A stretch of 64,000 nt of DNA from Lichenicola sp964247755 (GTDB lineage: Bacteria; Pseudomonadota; Alphaproteobacteria; Acetobacterales; Acetobacteraceae): the NCBI GenBank assembly GCA_964247755.1, contig CAXTVX010000005.1:59438-123437 (forward strand). The letters are read 5' to 3'. The position numbers were made by a program, and so were the translations under genes. Below the pieces are notes generated by a model. It ran no database searches. It was not told the origin of the DNA and saw only the letters and a program-made list of their open reading frames with translations. Shown one piece after another: positions 28,825 through 38,534 of this stretch. Positions within the stretch are counted from its first letter, which is position 1, and each line of letters opens with the position of its first letter.

Positions 28825-31776
28825 ATGACGGTGGATCCGAACGACCTGCAGGCGATCCGTGCCGCGCTGCGTGCGCGCGACGCGCAGGGCCGTCTGGACT
28901 GGCGCAGCCTGGAGGAGGTGGCGGGCACGCCGGCGTTCCGCCGCTTCCTGAAGGCGGAATATCCGTCGGTCGCCGACCTCGCAGGTCCGGGCGGGGGGAT
29001 CGACCGGCGCCGGTTCTTCCGGGTGATGGCGGCCTCGCTGGCGCTGGCGGGGCTGGGCGGCTGCGACGATCCGGATTCGGACGGCCGCACGGAGGAAGTG
29101 CCGCCGGTGCGCGATCCGGTGCATGCGCACGCGGACTCGGTGCTGCGCTATGCGACCGCCACGCTGACCGACGGCCATGCCAATGGGGTGCACGTGCTGA
29201 CCCGCTACGGCCGGCCGATGAAGATCGAGAGCAACGACGGCCATCCGTGGACGCGCGGCGGCACCGACCTGCAGGGGCAGGCCTCGATCCTGGGGCTGTA
29301 CGACCCGTTCCGCTCGCAGGCGGTGCTGCAGAATGGGCGCGCCACCGACTGGGACACGCTGCGCGCCGCCCTGCTCGGGCCGATGGCGGCGTTGCGTGCC
29401 GAAGGCGGCGGCGGCGTGCACCTGCTGACCGGGCCGGTCACCTCGCCGTCGCTGACGGCGCAGGTCGCGTCGCTGCAGGCGGCGATGCCGCAGCTGCGCT
29501 GGCACCGGCACGAGACGGTGTCGCGGGCGGGACAGCGCGAGGGCAGCCGGCGGGCGTTCGGACAGGTGCTGGAAACGCGCTGGCGCTTCGACCGGGCCCG
29601 GGTGGTGGTGGCGCTGGACGGGGACTTCCTCGATCCGGGACCGCAGCAGGTGGGGGTGTCGCGCGACTGGATCACGGCGCGGCGCGCGTCCGTGGCGCAC
29701 GGGCCGCTGCTGACGCTGCACGCGTTCGGGCCGACGCCCTGCCTGACCGGTGCCAAGGCGGACCATCACGCGCCGCTGTCGGGCGCGGAGCTTCTCGCGC
29801 TGGCGGGCTGCCTGGCGGACGGGCGCGACTGGGAGGGCGCGCAGGCGCCGGCGGTGCGTCGGGCGATGGCGGCGCTGGAAGGGGCACGCGGCGCCGGCAT
29901 CCTGCTGGCGGGCGGCACGCAGCCGGCCGAGGTGCACGAGGCGGTGCACCGGGCCAACGCGCGTCTGGGCAACCTCGGCGGGCCGGTGTTCCAGACCGGG
30001 CCGGCGGAGGTCGAGGCGGAGGACCTGCGGTCGCTGGTGGGGGCGATGCGAGGGGGGAAGGTGCGGGCCCTGGTGATGCTGGGCTGCAACCCGGCCTATG
30101 ACGCGCCGGCGGATCTCGGCTTCGTCGACGCGCTGGGCAGGGTGCCGCTCAAGATCCATGCCGGCCTCAGCGCGGACGAGACCGCCACCCATTGCGACTG
30201 GCACCTGCCGCTGGTGCACCCGCTGGAAAGCTGGGGCGACGCGCGCGCCTTCGACGGCACCGTGTCTCTGCTGCAGCCGACGATCGCGCCGTTCTATGAC
30301 GGGCGCTCGGTGCCGGAGATTTTGTCCTTGTTGTTCGAGCCGCAGCCGCGGGACGGGATGACGCTGCTCCGGAGCTACTGGTCGGGGCAATGGGGCGGCG
30401 AGGCAGAGGGGCGCTGGCGGGAGTCGCTGCGCCACGGCTTCGTGGCGGAGAGCGCGTTCGCCCCGGTGCCGGCGACGCTTGTGGCGGCGGCGGCGCAGGT
30501 GCCCTCCCCTGTCGCGCCGGACGGGCTGGAGCTGCTGTTCCGGCCGGACCCGTCGATCCGGGACGGCATGCTGGCCGATAACGCCTGGCTGCAGGAATGC
30601 CCCAGGCCGCTGACCAGGATCGTGTGGGAGAACGTGGTGGCGGTATCGCCGCTGCTGGCCGGGCGCGAGGGGATCGGGAACGGCGACGTGCTGGAGATCG
30701 AGGCCGGGGGGCGCCGGCTGGAGGCGCCGGCCTGGATCACGCCGGGCCAGGCCGAGAACAGCCTGACGGTGACGCTGGGCTACGGGCGGCGGGCGCCCGG
30801 AATGCTGTCCTACGGGCTCGGCTACGATGCCTACGCGCTGCGGCAGGACGCGACGCCGTGGCGGGTCGACGGGGCGACGATGCGCCGCACCGGACGGCGG
30901 GTGACGGTCGCGTGCACCCAGGACCATTCCGCCATGGACGGGCACGACTTCGTCCGGATGCAGCATCCGGGCGAGCGGCAGCACGACGAGGCGTCGGAGC
31001 GTCCGGCCACGCTGTATGCCGACAGCATCGCCACCCCCGGGGACGGACGCGGCGGCGGGCACGGCGACGGACGCGCCTGGGGCATGGTGATCGACCTGGA
31101 CAGCTGCATCGGTTGCAACGCCTGCGTGGTGGCGTGCCAGTCAGAGAACAACGTCGCCGTGGTCGGGCGCGAGGAGGTGATGCGGGGGCGCGAGATGCAC
31201 TGGCTGCGTATCGACCGCTACTACGCGGGCGGCCTCGACGCGCCGGACACGCGGTTCATGCCGGTGCCGTGCATGCACTGCGAGGACGCGCCCTGCGAGG
31301 TGGGCTGTCCGGTGGAGGCGACGCTGCACGACCACGAGGGGCTCAACCTCATGGTGTACAACCGCTGCGTCGGCACGCGCGCCTGTTCCGGCTACTGCCC
31401 GTACAAGGTGCGGCGGTTCAACTGGCTCGACTACTCCGCGGGTGCGGCGCCGAGCATCCAGGACATGCGCAACGTCGACGTGACGGTGCGGGCCGCCGGG
31501 GTGATGGAGAAGTGCACCTACTGCGTGCAGCGGATCGCCGAGGCGCGGATCGACAGCGACAAGTCGGGGAAGCCGATCGGCGACGGCGTGGTGCGGACCG
31601 CCTGCCAGACCGCCTGCCCGACCCGGGCGATCACCTTCGGCAACCTGGGCGACCCGCAGGCCGAGGTGACGGCGCAGCGCAAGGACGGGCGCAACTACGC
31701 GCTGCTCGGCGAGCTGGGGGTGAAGCCGCGCACCACCTACCTGGCGGGCCTGCTGCCGCCGGGAGGCGCTGCATGA
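28825..31776 (+). CDS. actB: Alternative complex III subunit ActB (molybdopterin-fold plus iron-sulfur)
   Basis: Periplasmic subunit of 983 residues. A twin-arginine-like signal (RRRFFRVMAASLALAGLGGC) begins near residue 60. A large region of molybdopterin-oxidoreductase fold follows, which in ACIII carries no Mo cofactor. The C-terminal third has four cysteine clusters: CIGCNACVVAC, CMHCEDAPCEVGCP, CVGTRACSGYCP and CTYC...CQTACPT, enough for the [4Fe-4S]/[3Fe-4S] wire. Its stop overlaps the start of actC (ATGA). Confidence 0.95.
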   Translation: MTVDPNDLQAIRAALRARDAQGRLDWRSLEEVAGTPAFRRFLKAEYPSVADLAGPGGGIDRRRFFRVMAASLALAGLGGCDDPDSDGRTEEVPPVRDPVHAHADSVLRYATATLTDGHANGVHVLTRYGRPMKIESNDGHPWTRGGTDLQGQASILGLYDPFRSQAVLQNGRATDWDTLRAALLGPMAALRAEGGGGVHLLTGPVTSPSLTAQVASLQAAMPQLRWHRHETVSRAGQREGSRRAFGQVLETRWRFDRARVVVALDGDFLDPGPQQVGVSRDWITARRASVAHGPLLTLHAFGPTPCLTGAKADHHAPLSGAELLALAGCLADGRDWEGAQAPAVRRAMAALEGARGAGILLAGGTQPAEVHEAVHRANARLGNLGGPVFQTGPAEVEAEDLRSLVGAMRGGKVRALVMLGCNPAYDAPADLGFVDALGRVPLKIHAGLSADETATHCDWHLPLVHPLESWGDARAFDGTVSLLQPTIAPFYDGRSVPEILSLLFEPQPRDGMTLLRSYWSGQWGGEAEGRWRESLRHGFVAESAFAPVPATLVAAAAQVPSPVAPDGLELLFRPDPSIRDGMLADNAWLQECPRPLTRIVWENVVAVSPLLAGREGIGNGDVLEIEAGGRRLEAPAWITPGQAENSLTVTLGYGRRAPGMLSYGLGYDAYALRQDATPWRVDGATMRRTGRRVTVACTQDHSAMDGHDFVRMQHPGERQHDEASERPATLYADSIATPGDGRGGGHGDGRAWGMVIDLDSCIGCNACVVACQSENNVAVVGREEVMRGREMHWLRIDRYYAGGLDAPDTRFMPVPCMHCEDAPCEVGCPVEATLHDHEGLNLMVYNRCVGTRACSGYCPYKVRRFNWLDYSAGAAPSIQDMRNVDVTVRAAGVMEKCTYCVQRIAEARIDSDKSGKPIGDGVVRTACQTACPTRAITFGNLGDPQAEVTAQRKDGRNYALLGELGVKPRTTYLAGLLPPGGAA

Positions 31777-33737
31777 CGGTGCACCCGACCACCCTGATCC
31801 GCTCCGACCAGACCTTCGAGAGCATCGGCCGGTCGGTCGAGCAGGCGGCGTTCGGCAGCGTCGGGCGGGCCTGGTGGCTGGCGATCGCGGCGTCGGTGGG
31901 GCTGGTCGGGCTGCTGGTGATCTCGGTCGGCTGGCTGCTGCTCGAGGGCGTGGGCGTCTGGAACAACAACATCCCGGTCACCTGGGCGCTTGACATCGTC
32001 GGCTACGACTGGTGGATCGGCGTCGCCACCGGCTCGCTGGTGCTGTCGGTGCTGCCGCTGCTGCTCGAGCGGAGCTGGCGCGGCGGCATCGCGCGGGTCG
32101 CCGAGACGGTGTCGGTGCTGGCGGCGGTGGCAGCGGGGATCTACCCGATCATCCATCTCGGGCGGCCCTGGTTCTTCTACTGGAACCTGCCGTACCCGAA
32201 CACGATGCTGCTCTGGCCGCAGTTCCGCTCCCCGCTTTATTGGGACGCGATCGACATCCTCGGCTTCCTGGTGGTCAGCCTGTCGGTCTGGTACCTGGGG
32301 CTGCTGCCGGACCTGGCGGCGTTGCGCGACCGTGCGGTGGACCGGCTGCATGGCGACGACCGGGAAGGCAGCGGCGGACGCTTCGCGCGTCGGATCGCGC
32401 AGCTCTACGGCGTCGCGGCGCTGGGCTGGCGCGCCTCGGCGCCGCACTGGCACCGGCGCGGGCAGGCGCTGCGAATCATCGGGCTGCTGGGCGTGGTGGT
32501 GGTGGTGTCACTGCAGACCGGGGCTGCGGTGATGTTCGCGGGCGCGGTCGAGCCCGGCTGGCACGACACGCTGCAGCCGGTGGATTTCCTGGCGGTGGCG
32601 CTGTTCTCGGGCGTCGCCGCCAGCACGCTGGTGGTGGTGGTGGTGCGCTCCGCGTTCTCGCTCGAGGGCGTGATCACCGAGGCGCATCTGGACCGGCTGG
32701 GGTGGCTGCTGCTGGGGATCGGGCTGTTCGACGCGTATTGCCTAGCCACGGAGATGTTCGGGACCGAGACCAGCGGCACCTCCTATGCGGTTGCCTCGCT
32801 GGCGCAGCGGCTGCATGGGCCGCATGCCTGGGCGTTCTGGGTCACCGTGCTGGCCGGGCCGCTGCCGGTGCAGCTGCTGTGGCTCAAGGGGGCGCGGCAG
32901 TCGCCGCCGCTGCTGCTGCTGATCGCGGCCGCGGTCTGCGTCGGCACCTGGGCGGACCACTTCATGGTCATCGTGGTGACGCTGCAGCGCGACTTCCTGC
33001 CGTCCTCGGACTTCGCGACCTATGCGATCGGGTTCTGGGGGATGGCGACGTTTCTCGGCTCGTGCGGCCTGTTCCTGTTCCTGCTGCTGCTGGCGATGCG
33101 GCTGCTGCCGGTGCTGGCGGCGGCACCGGTGCGGGCGCTGACCCATCCGGGGGCGGAGTCGACCCGCACCCCGGTGTCGTCGGACCGGATCGACCTGCCG
33201 AAGGACGCGCCGCTCTGGGGCATCGCCGCGGAGTACGACGAGGCCGAGGAGATGATCCGCGCGGCGTCGCTGCTGCGGCCGCGCCGGCTGGGACGGATCG
33301 ACCTGTACTCGCCGGTGCCGCTGCCCGAGGCGGCGTCGCTGCTGTCCCTGTCCGGGCCGGGGATACGACCGCTGGCGGTGGCGGGGGCGGTGCTGGGTGG
33401 GGCGGCGATGATGGCGATGTGCTTGGCTGCCACCGGCTACGATTACGTGTTCCTGATCGGCGGCCGGCCGCGGTTCTCCTGGCAGGCCTACGTGGTGCCG
33501 ACGGTGTCGTTCGCGGCGCTGAGCGGCGCGGTGGTGGGCGTGGCGGCGATGCTGTTCGGCAACCGGATGCCGCGGCTGAACCATCCGGCGTTCAACATCC
33601 CGGGCATCGGCGGCGCCACCCGCGACCGCTACTTCCTGGTGGTGGAGGCGCGGGAGGAGTTCGATCCGGACGCGGTGGAAGCGGCCATCGCCGGCCTGCC
33701 CGACCGGCCGCTGGCGGTGCATCGGGTGCGCCGGTGA
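31773..33737 (+). CDS. Fused ActC-ActD: NrfD-type membrane subunit with C-terminal DUF3341 domain
   Basis: One uninterrupted frame of 654 residues. Residues 1 to about 465 are ActC, an NrfD-like quinol-binding membrane protein with about ten helices (GYDWWIGVATGSLVLSVLPL, YPIIHLGRPWFFYWNLPYP, WADHFMVIVVTLQRDFLPS). From about residue 474 it continues directly into ActD, the DUF3341 subunit (WGIAAEYDEAEEMIRAASLL ... GRIDLYSPVPLPEA ... IGGRPRFSWQAYVVPTVSF ... RMPRLNHPAFN). In the best-known ACIII operons these are two genes. No internal ribosome site is evident at the junction. It overlaps actB and actE by 4 nt each. Confidence 0.92.
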   Translation: MTVHPTTLIRSDQTFESIGRSVEQAAFGSVGRAWWLAIAASVGLVGLLVISVGWLLLEGVGVWNNNIPVTWALDIVGYDWWIGVATGSLVLSVLPLLLERSWRGGIARVAETVSVLAAVAAGIYPIIHLGRPWFFYWNLPYPNTMLLWPQFRSPLYWDAIDILGFLVVSLSVWYLGLLPDLAALRDRAVDRLHGDDREGSGGRFARRIAQLYGVAALGWRASAPHWHRRGQALRIIGLLGVVVVVSLQTGAAVMFAGAVEPGWHDTLQPVDFLAVALFSGVAASTLVVVVVRSAFSLEGVITEAHLDRLGWLLLGIGLFDAYCLATEMFGTETSGTSYAVASLAQRLHGPHAWAFWVTVLAGPLPVQLLWLKGARQSPPLLLLIAAAVCVGTWADHFMVIVVTLQRDFLPSSDFATYAIGFWGMATFLGSCGLFLFLLLLAMRLLPVLAAAPVRALTHPGAESTRTPVSSDRIDLPKDAPLWGIAAEYDEAEEMIRAASLLRPRRLGRIDLYSPVPLPEAASLLSLSGPGIRPLAVAGAVLGGAAMMAMCLAATGYDYVFLIGGRPRFSWQAYVVPTVSFAALSGAVVGVAAMLFGNRMPRLNHPAFNIPGIGGATRDRYFLVVEAREEFDPDAVEAAIAGLPDRPLAVHRVRR

Positions 33738-34270
33738 GGCAGGGTGTCCTGCTGCTGGCGATGTGCGGGCTGGGCCTCGCCGGCTGCAAGCGGCACGACA
33801 TGTATACGCAGGACCGCTCGCAGACCTGGGACCGCAGCAGGTTCTTCCCCAACGGCCTGTCGATGCGGCCGCCGGCGCCGGGAACGGTGCCGGTGCAGGA
33901 AGACGATCCGGACGTGCCGCAGCCGGCGGTGGTGACGGAAGCGATGCTGGCGCGCGGCGGACAGCGGTTCGACATCTTCTGCACCCCCTGCCACGGACGC
34001 ACCGGTGACGGGGACGGCATGATCGTGCAGCGCGGCTTCCCGCGGCCACCCTCGTTCCATACCGACCGGCTGCGGGACGCCAAGGCGGCGCATTTCTACG
34101 ACGTCATCACCAACGGCTACGGCGTGATGTACAGCTACGCGTCGCGGGTGCCGTCGGCGGATCGCTGGGCGGTGATCGCCTATGTCCGGGCGCTGCAGCA
34201 CAGCCAGGGGATGCCGGCCGCGTCGCTCACCGCCGACGACCGCGCGGCGCTGGCGCAGGTGGCGCCATGA
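33734..34270 (+). CDS. actE: Alternative complex III subunit ActE, monohaem cytochrome c lipoprotein
   Basis: The 178-residue product has a lipoprotein signal ending in LGLAGC and a single haem site, FCTPCHGRTGDGDGM, near residue 80. It is the electron exit or entry cytochrome of ACIII. The GTG at 33734 overlaps the actCD stop, and the actF ATG overlaps its own stop. Confidence 0.93.
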   Translation: MRQGVLLLAMCGLGLAGCKRHDMYTQDRSQTWDRSRFFPNGLSMRPPAPGTVPVQEDDPDVPQPAVVTEAMLARGGQRFDIFCTPCHGRTGDGDGMIVQRGFPRPPSFHTDRLRDAKAAHFYDVITNGYGVMYSYASRVPSADRWAVIAYVRALQHSQGMPAASLTADDRAALAQVAP

Positions 34271-35319
34271 GCGCCGCGGGGATGGGCCGGGCGGCGTGGC
34301 CGGGCGACCGCAGGCGCTGGCTGCTGCCGGCGGCGGGGGTGCTGATGCTGGTGCTGCTGCCGGTGCTGGGACTGGCAGGGGTGCGGGTAATGCCGTCCTA
34401 CCTGTCGGCGTGGCTGTTCGTGCTGTCGGTGCCGGTAGGCGCGCTGCTGCTGGCGACCGGGATCGAGGCGTTCTCCGACGAGGCGGACGCGGTCGGCACG
34501 TTGCTGGCGCCGCTGCGCCGGCTGCTGCCGCTGCTGCCGCCCCTGGCGGTGTGCGGGGTGCCGGTGCTGCTGGCGCACTCGTTGAGCGATCCGCAGGCCT
34601 GGTCCGGCGCGGGGTTCGGCCGGGGCTGGTTCGCGCATGGCGTGTCCGGGCTGCGCGGCGTGCTGTTCCTGCTGCTGTGGAGCGGGCTCGCGCTGGTGTT
34701 CGCAGCGCCCGGGACGCGGCGCCGGCTGGCCGGGCTGGCGTTCGCGGCGATGCTGGTGACCGGGACGCTGGCGGCATTCGACTGGGCGATGTCGGCCGAG
34801 CCCGGGCTTGCGTCGTCCTCGTTCGGGCTGCTGCTGCTGTCCGGGCAGGCGGTGTCGGCGGCGTCGCTGGCGATCCTGCTGGCGGGCCGCGACGCCCGCG
34901 CCGGCTTCGCGATCCCGGTGCTCGTGCTGCTCTGGGTCTGGGCGTTCCTGCACTTCACCCAGTTCCTGGTGGTCTGGTCGGCCAACCAGCCGGACGAGGC
35001 GGCCTGGTACCTGCACCGGCTCGGCGGCCTGGGCGAGGCGGCGATCTGGCTCGGCGCGCTGCTGCCGGTGCTGGCGCTCGGGCTGCTGCCGGTGCGGGCC
35101 GTGGCGCAGCAGGGCTGGCCGGTTCCGCTGGTGGCGGCGTTCGCCCTGCTGGTGCAGCTGCTGCAGAACTTCTGGCTGGTCACGCCGGCGTTCCGCGGCC
35201 GCTTCACCCTGACCCTGGCGGACGGGGTGGCGGCAGGAGGGCTGGTGGCGCTGGCGGCCGGGCTGTGGTGGGCGGGCATGCTGCCCTGGCGAGGGAGGAT
35301 GGCCGATGGCGGACGCTGA
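34267..35319 (+). CDS. actF: Alternative complex III subunit ActF, integral membrane protein
   Basis: A 350-residue protein with about ten hydrophobic helices, related to ActC but smaller. FDWAMSAEPGLASSSFGLLLLSGQAVSAA and FLHFTQFLVVWSANQPDE, which I place at about residues 157-185 and 216-235, are typical of ActF. It is the last ACIII subunit before the oxidase genes and overlaps the following membrane gene by 14 bp. Confidence 0.92.
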   Translation: MSAAGMGRAAWPGDRRRWLLPAAGVLMLVLLPVLGLAGVRVMPSYLSAWLFVLSVPVGALLLATGIEAFSDEADAVGTLLAPLRRLLPLLPPLAVCGVPVLLAHSLSDPQAWSGAGFGRGWFAHGVSGLRGVLFLLLWSGLALVFAAPGTRRRLAGLAFAAMLVTGTLAAFDWAMSAEPGLASSSFGLLLLSGQAVSAASLAILLAGRDARAGFAIPVLVLLWVWAFLHFTQFLVVWSANQPDEAAWYLHRLGGLGEAAIWLGALLPVLALGLLPVRAVAQQGWPVPLVAAFALLVQLLQNFWLVTPAFRGRFTLTLADGVAAGGLVALAAGLWWAGMLPWRGRMADGGR

Positions 35320-35857
35320 GCAGGCGCCGGGACGCCGCGGGCGGCTCCTTTATGCCGCCGGTGGTGCGGCACTCGGTGCGGTGGCCGGCACAGGGGCGGC
35401 GCTGGGTGGGGTGTTCGCCTCCCGCCGGAGGAGGAACGACGATCTCCCCCTCGACGACACCAGCGGACGCGGCGAGCCGGGCGCGCCGCCGAGCCCGCAG
35501 GCGGCGCGCAAGGGGTTCGAGGTCGAGGACATGAGCGGCACGCTGATGGGCCTGCTGACGGTCGGGCTCGGCGTCGCGATCGCGGTGTCGATCTGGCTCA
35601 TGGTGCTGATGCTGCAGGGGTTCCAGGCCAGCCGCGAGGCAGCACCTCCGTTGACCGCGCAGCAGCAGGCCAGCCCGCTGCCGCCGCTGCCGCGCCTGCA
35701 GTCGGCGCCGTGGAACGACCTCGCCGACCTGAAGCGCAGCGAGTTCGGCCGGCTCGACCGCTATGGCTGGGTCGACAGGCAGCACAGCCGGGCGCGGATC
35801 CCGATCGGGGTGGCGATGGGCCGCACCGTCGGCCGGTCGCTGGACGCGGCACCTTGA
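35306..35857 (+). CDS. Membrane protein of the act-cox operon, unknown role
   Basis: 183 residues with two hydrophobic stretches: LLYAAGGAALGAVAGTGAAL (about 14-33) and GLLTVGLGVAIAVSIWLMVL (about 80-100). A charged Arg-rich loop separates them, and the Pro-rich tail ends with repeated basic residues. Its start lies inside actF (14-bp overlap) and its stop overlaps the coxB TTG, so it is tightly locked into the operon. It may be an extra subunit or assembly factor bridging ACIII and the oxidase. No family recognised. Confidence 0.75.
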   Translation: MADAEQAPGRRGRLLYAAGGAALGAVAGTGAALGGVFASRRRRNDDLPLDDTSGRGEPGAPPSPQAARKGFEVEDMSGTLMGLLTVGLGVAIAVSIWLMVLMLQGFQASREAAPPLTAQQQASPLPPLPRLQSAPWNDLADLKRSEFGRLDRYGWVDRQHSRARIPIGVAMGRTVGRSLDAAP

Positions 35858-36867
35858 CGGCCAAGGACATCAACCCGGCGGACTTCCCGCTGGCGCTGTG
35901 GCCGCCCTCGGCCTCGAACGAGGCGGTGCAGTCGGACCACCTGATCCTCGGCTTCACCGTGCTGACCCTGCTGCTGACGGTGCCGATCTTTCTCGCCATC
36001 GCCTGGTTCGCGGCGCATTTCCGCGTCGGCAAGGCGGTGCACCGCGAGTATTCGGACAAGCGCAACCGGATGCTCGAGGTGAGCTGGATGATCGTCCCGT
36101 TCCTGCTCACGCTGATCTTCTTCTACTGGGGTGCGAAGCTGTTCGACATCCATAAGCATCCGCCGCGCAACGCGCTCCGGATCGAGGCGATCGGGCGGCA
36201 GTGGATGTGGAAGTTCCAGCACCCGGGCGGCCAGGCGGAGATCAACGACCTCCACGTGCCGAGCGGCGAGCCGGTGATGATCGACATGATCTCGCAGGAC
36301 GTGATCCATTCGCTCTACCTGCCGGCGCTGCGGATCCAGATGGAAACGCTGCCGGGGCGCTACACGCAGCTGTGGTTCACCGCCAACAAGACCGGGACGT
36401 TCCGGCTGTACTGCTCGGAATATTGCGGCACCGACCATTCGCGGATGGGCGGGCTGCTGACCATCATGACCCCGGCCGACTACGCGCAGTGGCTGCAGCA
36501 GAGCGGCACCGCGATCTCGCTCGCCTCGCAGGGACGCGCGCTGTTCTCGTCCTATGGCTGCAGCGGCTGCCATGGCGCCGGCGCCGCGGTGCGGGCGCCG
36601 TCACTGGCCGGGCTCTATGGCAGCCCGGTGCCGATGCTGGCCGGCGGCACGCTGGTCGCCGATGCCGGCTACATCCACGACAAGATCCTGGACCCGGACC
36701 GCAACCTGATCGCCGGATACAAGCAGGTCATGCCGGCCTTCAAGGGAGTGATCCCGGAGGACAGGATCGTGCTGCTCACCGCCTACATCAAGTCGCTCGC
36801 CTCACCCGACAAGGAGGGCGGCGGTGCGGAGCCGGATCGCCCGGCAGGAATGGAGACAACGCCATGA
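35854..36867 (+). CDS. coxB: caa3-type cytochrome c oxidase subunit II with fused cytochrome c
   Basis: Subunit II, 337 residues: two N-terminal membrane helices (HLILGFTVLTLLLTVPIFLA and SWMIVPFLLTLIFFYWGA), a cupredoxin domain with the complete CuA motif CSEYCGTDHSRM near residue 190, then a C-terminal cytochrome c domain with CSGCH near residue 232. The fused haem domain makes this a caa3-type enzyme. The start is TTG at 35854 (TTGA overlap with the preceding stop), which suits the N-terminus TAKDINPADFPLALWPP. The longer frame upstream has no oxidase similarity. Confidence 0.94.
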   Translation: MTAKDINPADFPLALWPPSASNEAVQSDHLILGFTVLTLLLTVPIFLAIAWFAAHFRVGKAVHREYSDKRNRMLEVSWMIVPFLLTLIFFYWGAKLFDIHKHPPRNALRIEAIGRQWMWKFQHPGGQAEINDLHVPSGEPVMIDMISQDVIHSLYLPALRIQMETLPGRYTQLWFTANKTGTFRLYCSEYCGTDHSRMGGLLTIMTPADYAQWLQQSGTAISLASQGRALFSSYGCSGCHGAGAAVRAPSLAGLYGSPVPMLAGGTLVADAGYIHDKILDPDRNLIAGYKQVMPAFKGVIPEDRIVLLTAYIKSLASPDKEGGGAEPDRPAGMETTP

Positions 36868-38534
36868 CGCCGCCGGACTCCCTCATCGGCAACCTCGAAT
36901 CCGCGCTGCGCGAGCCGCATCCGGGGCGGATCACCATCGACCGCGAACCGGACTACCTGCATGACGAGCACACGCTGCGGTCCTGGCTCACCACCATCGA
37001 CCACAAGCGGATCGGCATCCTCTATTTGCTCAGCATCACCGCGTTCTTCATCGTCGGCGCGATCGCGGCAGGGCTGGTGCGGCTGTCGCTGGTGGTGCCG
37101 AACGGGCAGATCTTCTCCAACGACACCTACAACAAGCTGTTCACCATCCACGGCGTGGTGATGGTGTGGTTCTTCCTGATCCCGTCGATCCCGACCACGT
37201 TCGGCAACTTCATCCTGCCGATCATGATCGGCGCCAAGGACGTGGCGTTCCCACGCCTCAACCGTGCCAGCTGGTACATCTTCGTCAGCGCCTCGCTGTT
37301 CACCCTGTTCACCGTGGTCGTCGGCGGCGTCGATACCGGCTGGACCTTCTACGCGCCGTTCTCGACCACCTTCTCCAACACCTGGGTGGTGCCGGCGCTG
37401 ATCGGGGTGATCGTGGTCGGCTTCTCCTCGATCCTGACCGGGCTGAACTTCGTCGTCACCATCCACACCATGCGTGCACCCGGCATGACCTGGTTCCGCA
37501 TGCCGATCTTCTGCTGGACCATGTACGCCACCAGCCTGATCTTCCTGCTGGCGACGCCGGTGATCACCATGGCGCTGGGCCTGCTGGTGATGGAGCGCGC
37601 CTTCCACATCGGCGTGTTCGACCCGGCGCTGGGCGGCGATCCGGTGCTGTTCGAGCACCTGTTCTGGTTCTACTCGCATCCGGCGGTGTACATCATGCTG
37701 CTGCCGGGCATGGGGGTGATCAGCGAGATCGTGCCGGTGTTCGCGCAGAAGACGCTGTTCGGCTACCGCTTCGTCGCCTACGCCTCCATCGCCCTCGCCT
37801 CGCTGACCTTCTTCGTGTGGGGCCACCACATGTTCGTCAACGGCGAGAGCGAGACGGCGAGCATGGTGTTCTCGGTGCTGTCGTTCGCGGTCGCGGTGCC
37901 GTCGGCGGTCAAGGTGTACAACTGGACCGCCACCCTCTACAAAGGCACGATCAGGCTCGACACGCCGATGCTGTATGCGATGGGCTATATCGGGCTGTTC
38001 GTGGTGGGCGGGCTGACGGGCTTGTTCCTGGCGACGCTGGCGATCGACGAGCACGTGCACGACACCTACTTCGTGGTGGCGCATTTCCACTACATCATGG
38101 TCGGCGGCACGGCACTCGCCTTTCTCGGCGGGCTGCACTACTGGTGGCCGAAGTTCACCGGGCGGCTGTATCCGGAGGCCTGGGGCCGGCTATCGGCGTT
38201 CCTGATCTTCATCGGCTTCAACGCGACCTTCGCGCCGCAATTCGTCCTCGGCTATCTCGGGATGCCGCGGCGCTACCACAACTATCCGCCCGAGTTCCAG
38301 CTGCTTAACATCCTGAGCTCGTCCGGCAGCCTAGTGCTGGCGCTGGGCTACCTGTTCCCGATGGTCTACCTGGGCTGGTCGCTGCGGTACGGCGCCAAGG
38401 CGCCCGCCAACCCGTGGAACGCCAAGGGGCTGGAATGGACCACCTCCTCGCCGCCGCCGAAGCACAACTTCGAGACGCCGCCGACGGTGGATTTCCCGCC
38501 CTACGACTACAGCCGGCGCGAGACGCGGGTGTGA
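36864..38534 (+). CDS. coxA: caa3-type cytochrome c oxidase subunit I (A2-type)
   Basis: Haem-copper oxidase subunit I, 556 residues and twelve helices. Haem and CuB ligands are in place (TIHGVVMVWFF, WFYSHPAVYIMLLPG, VWGHHMFV, HDTYFVVAHFHYIM). The usual proton-channel glutamate of GHPEVYI is replaced: the sequence reads YSHPAVYI, the Tyr-Ser signature of A2-type oxidases such as the Rhodothermus caa3 enzyme. The K-channel lysine is kept (VPSAVKVYNW). The ATG at 36864 overlaps the coxB stop. Confidence 0.96.
   Translation: MTPPDSLIGNLESALREPHPGRITIDREPDYLHDEHTLRSWLTTIDHKRIGILYLLSITAFFIVGAIAAGLVRLSLVVPNGQIFSNDTYNKLFTIHGVVMVWFFLIPSIPTTFGNFILPIMIGAKDVAFPRLNRASWYIFVSASLFTLFTVVVGGVDTGWTFYAPFSTTFSNTWVVPALIGVIVVGFSSILTGLNFVVTIHTMRAPGMTWFRMPIFCWTMYATSLIFLLATPVITMALGLLVMERAFHIGVFDPALGGDPVLFEHLFWFYSHPAVYIMLLPGMGVISEIVPVFAQKTLFGYRFVAYASIALASLTFFVWGHHMFVNGESETASMVFSVLSFAVAVPSAVKVYNWTATLYKGTIRLDTPMLYAMGYIGLFVVGGLTGLFLATLAIDEHVHDTYFVVAHFHYIMVGGTALAFLGGLHYWWPKFTGRLYPEAWGRLSAFLIFIGFNATFAPQFVLGYLGMPRRYHNYPPEFQLLNILSSSGSLVLALGYLFPMVYLGWSLRYGAKAPANPWNAKGLEWTTSSPPPKHNFETPPTVDFPPYDYSRRETRV

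Noticed and set aside
28825..31776. ActB as an active molybdenum oxidoreductase
   Set aside because: Context with actA/actC and the ACIII family show the Mo-type fold is structural and carries no Mo cofactor.
33190..33240. actD as a separate gene starting near the DUF3341 domain
   Set aside because: No stop after actC and no convincing ribosome site with start codon at the junction; one continuous frame is simpler.
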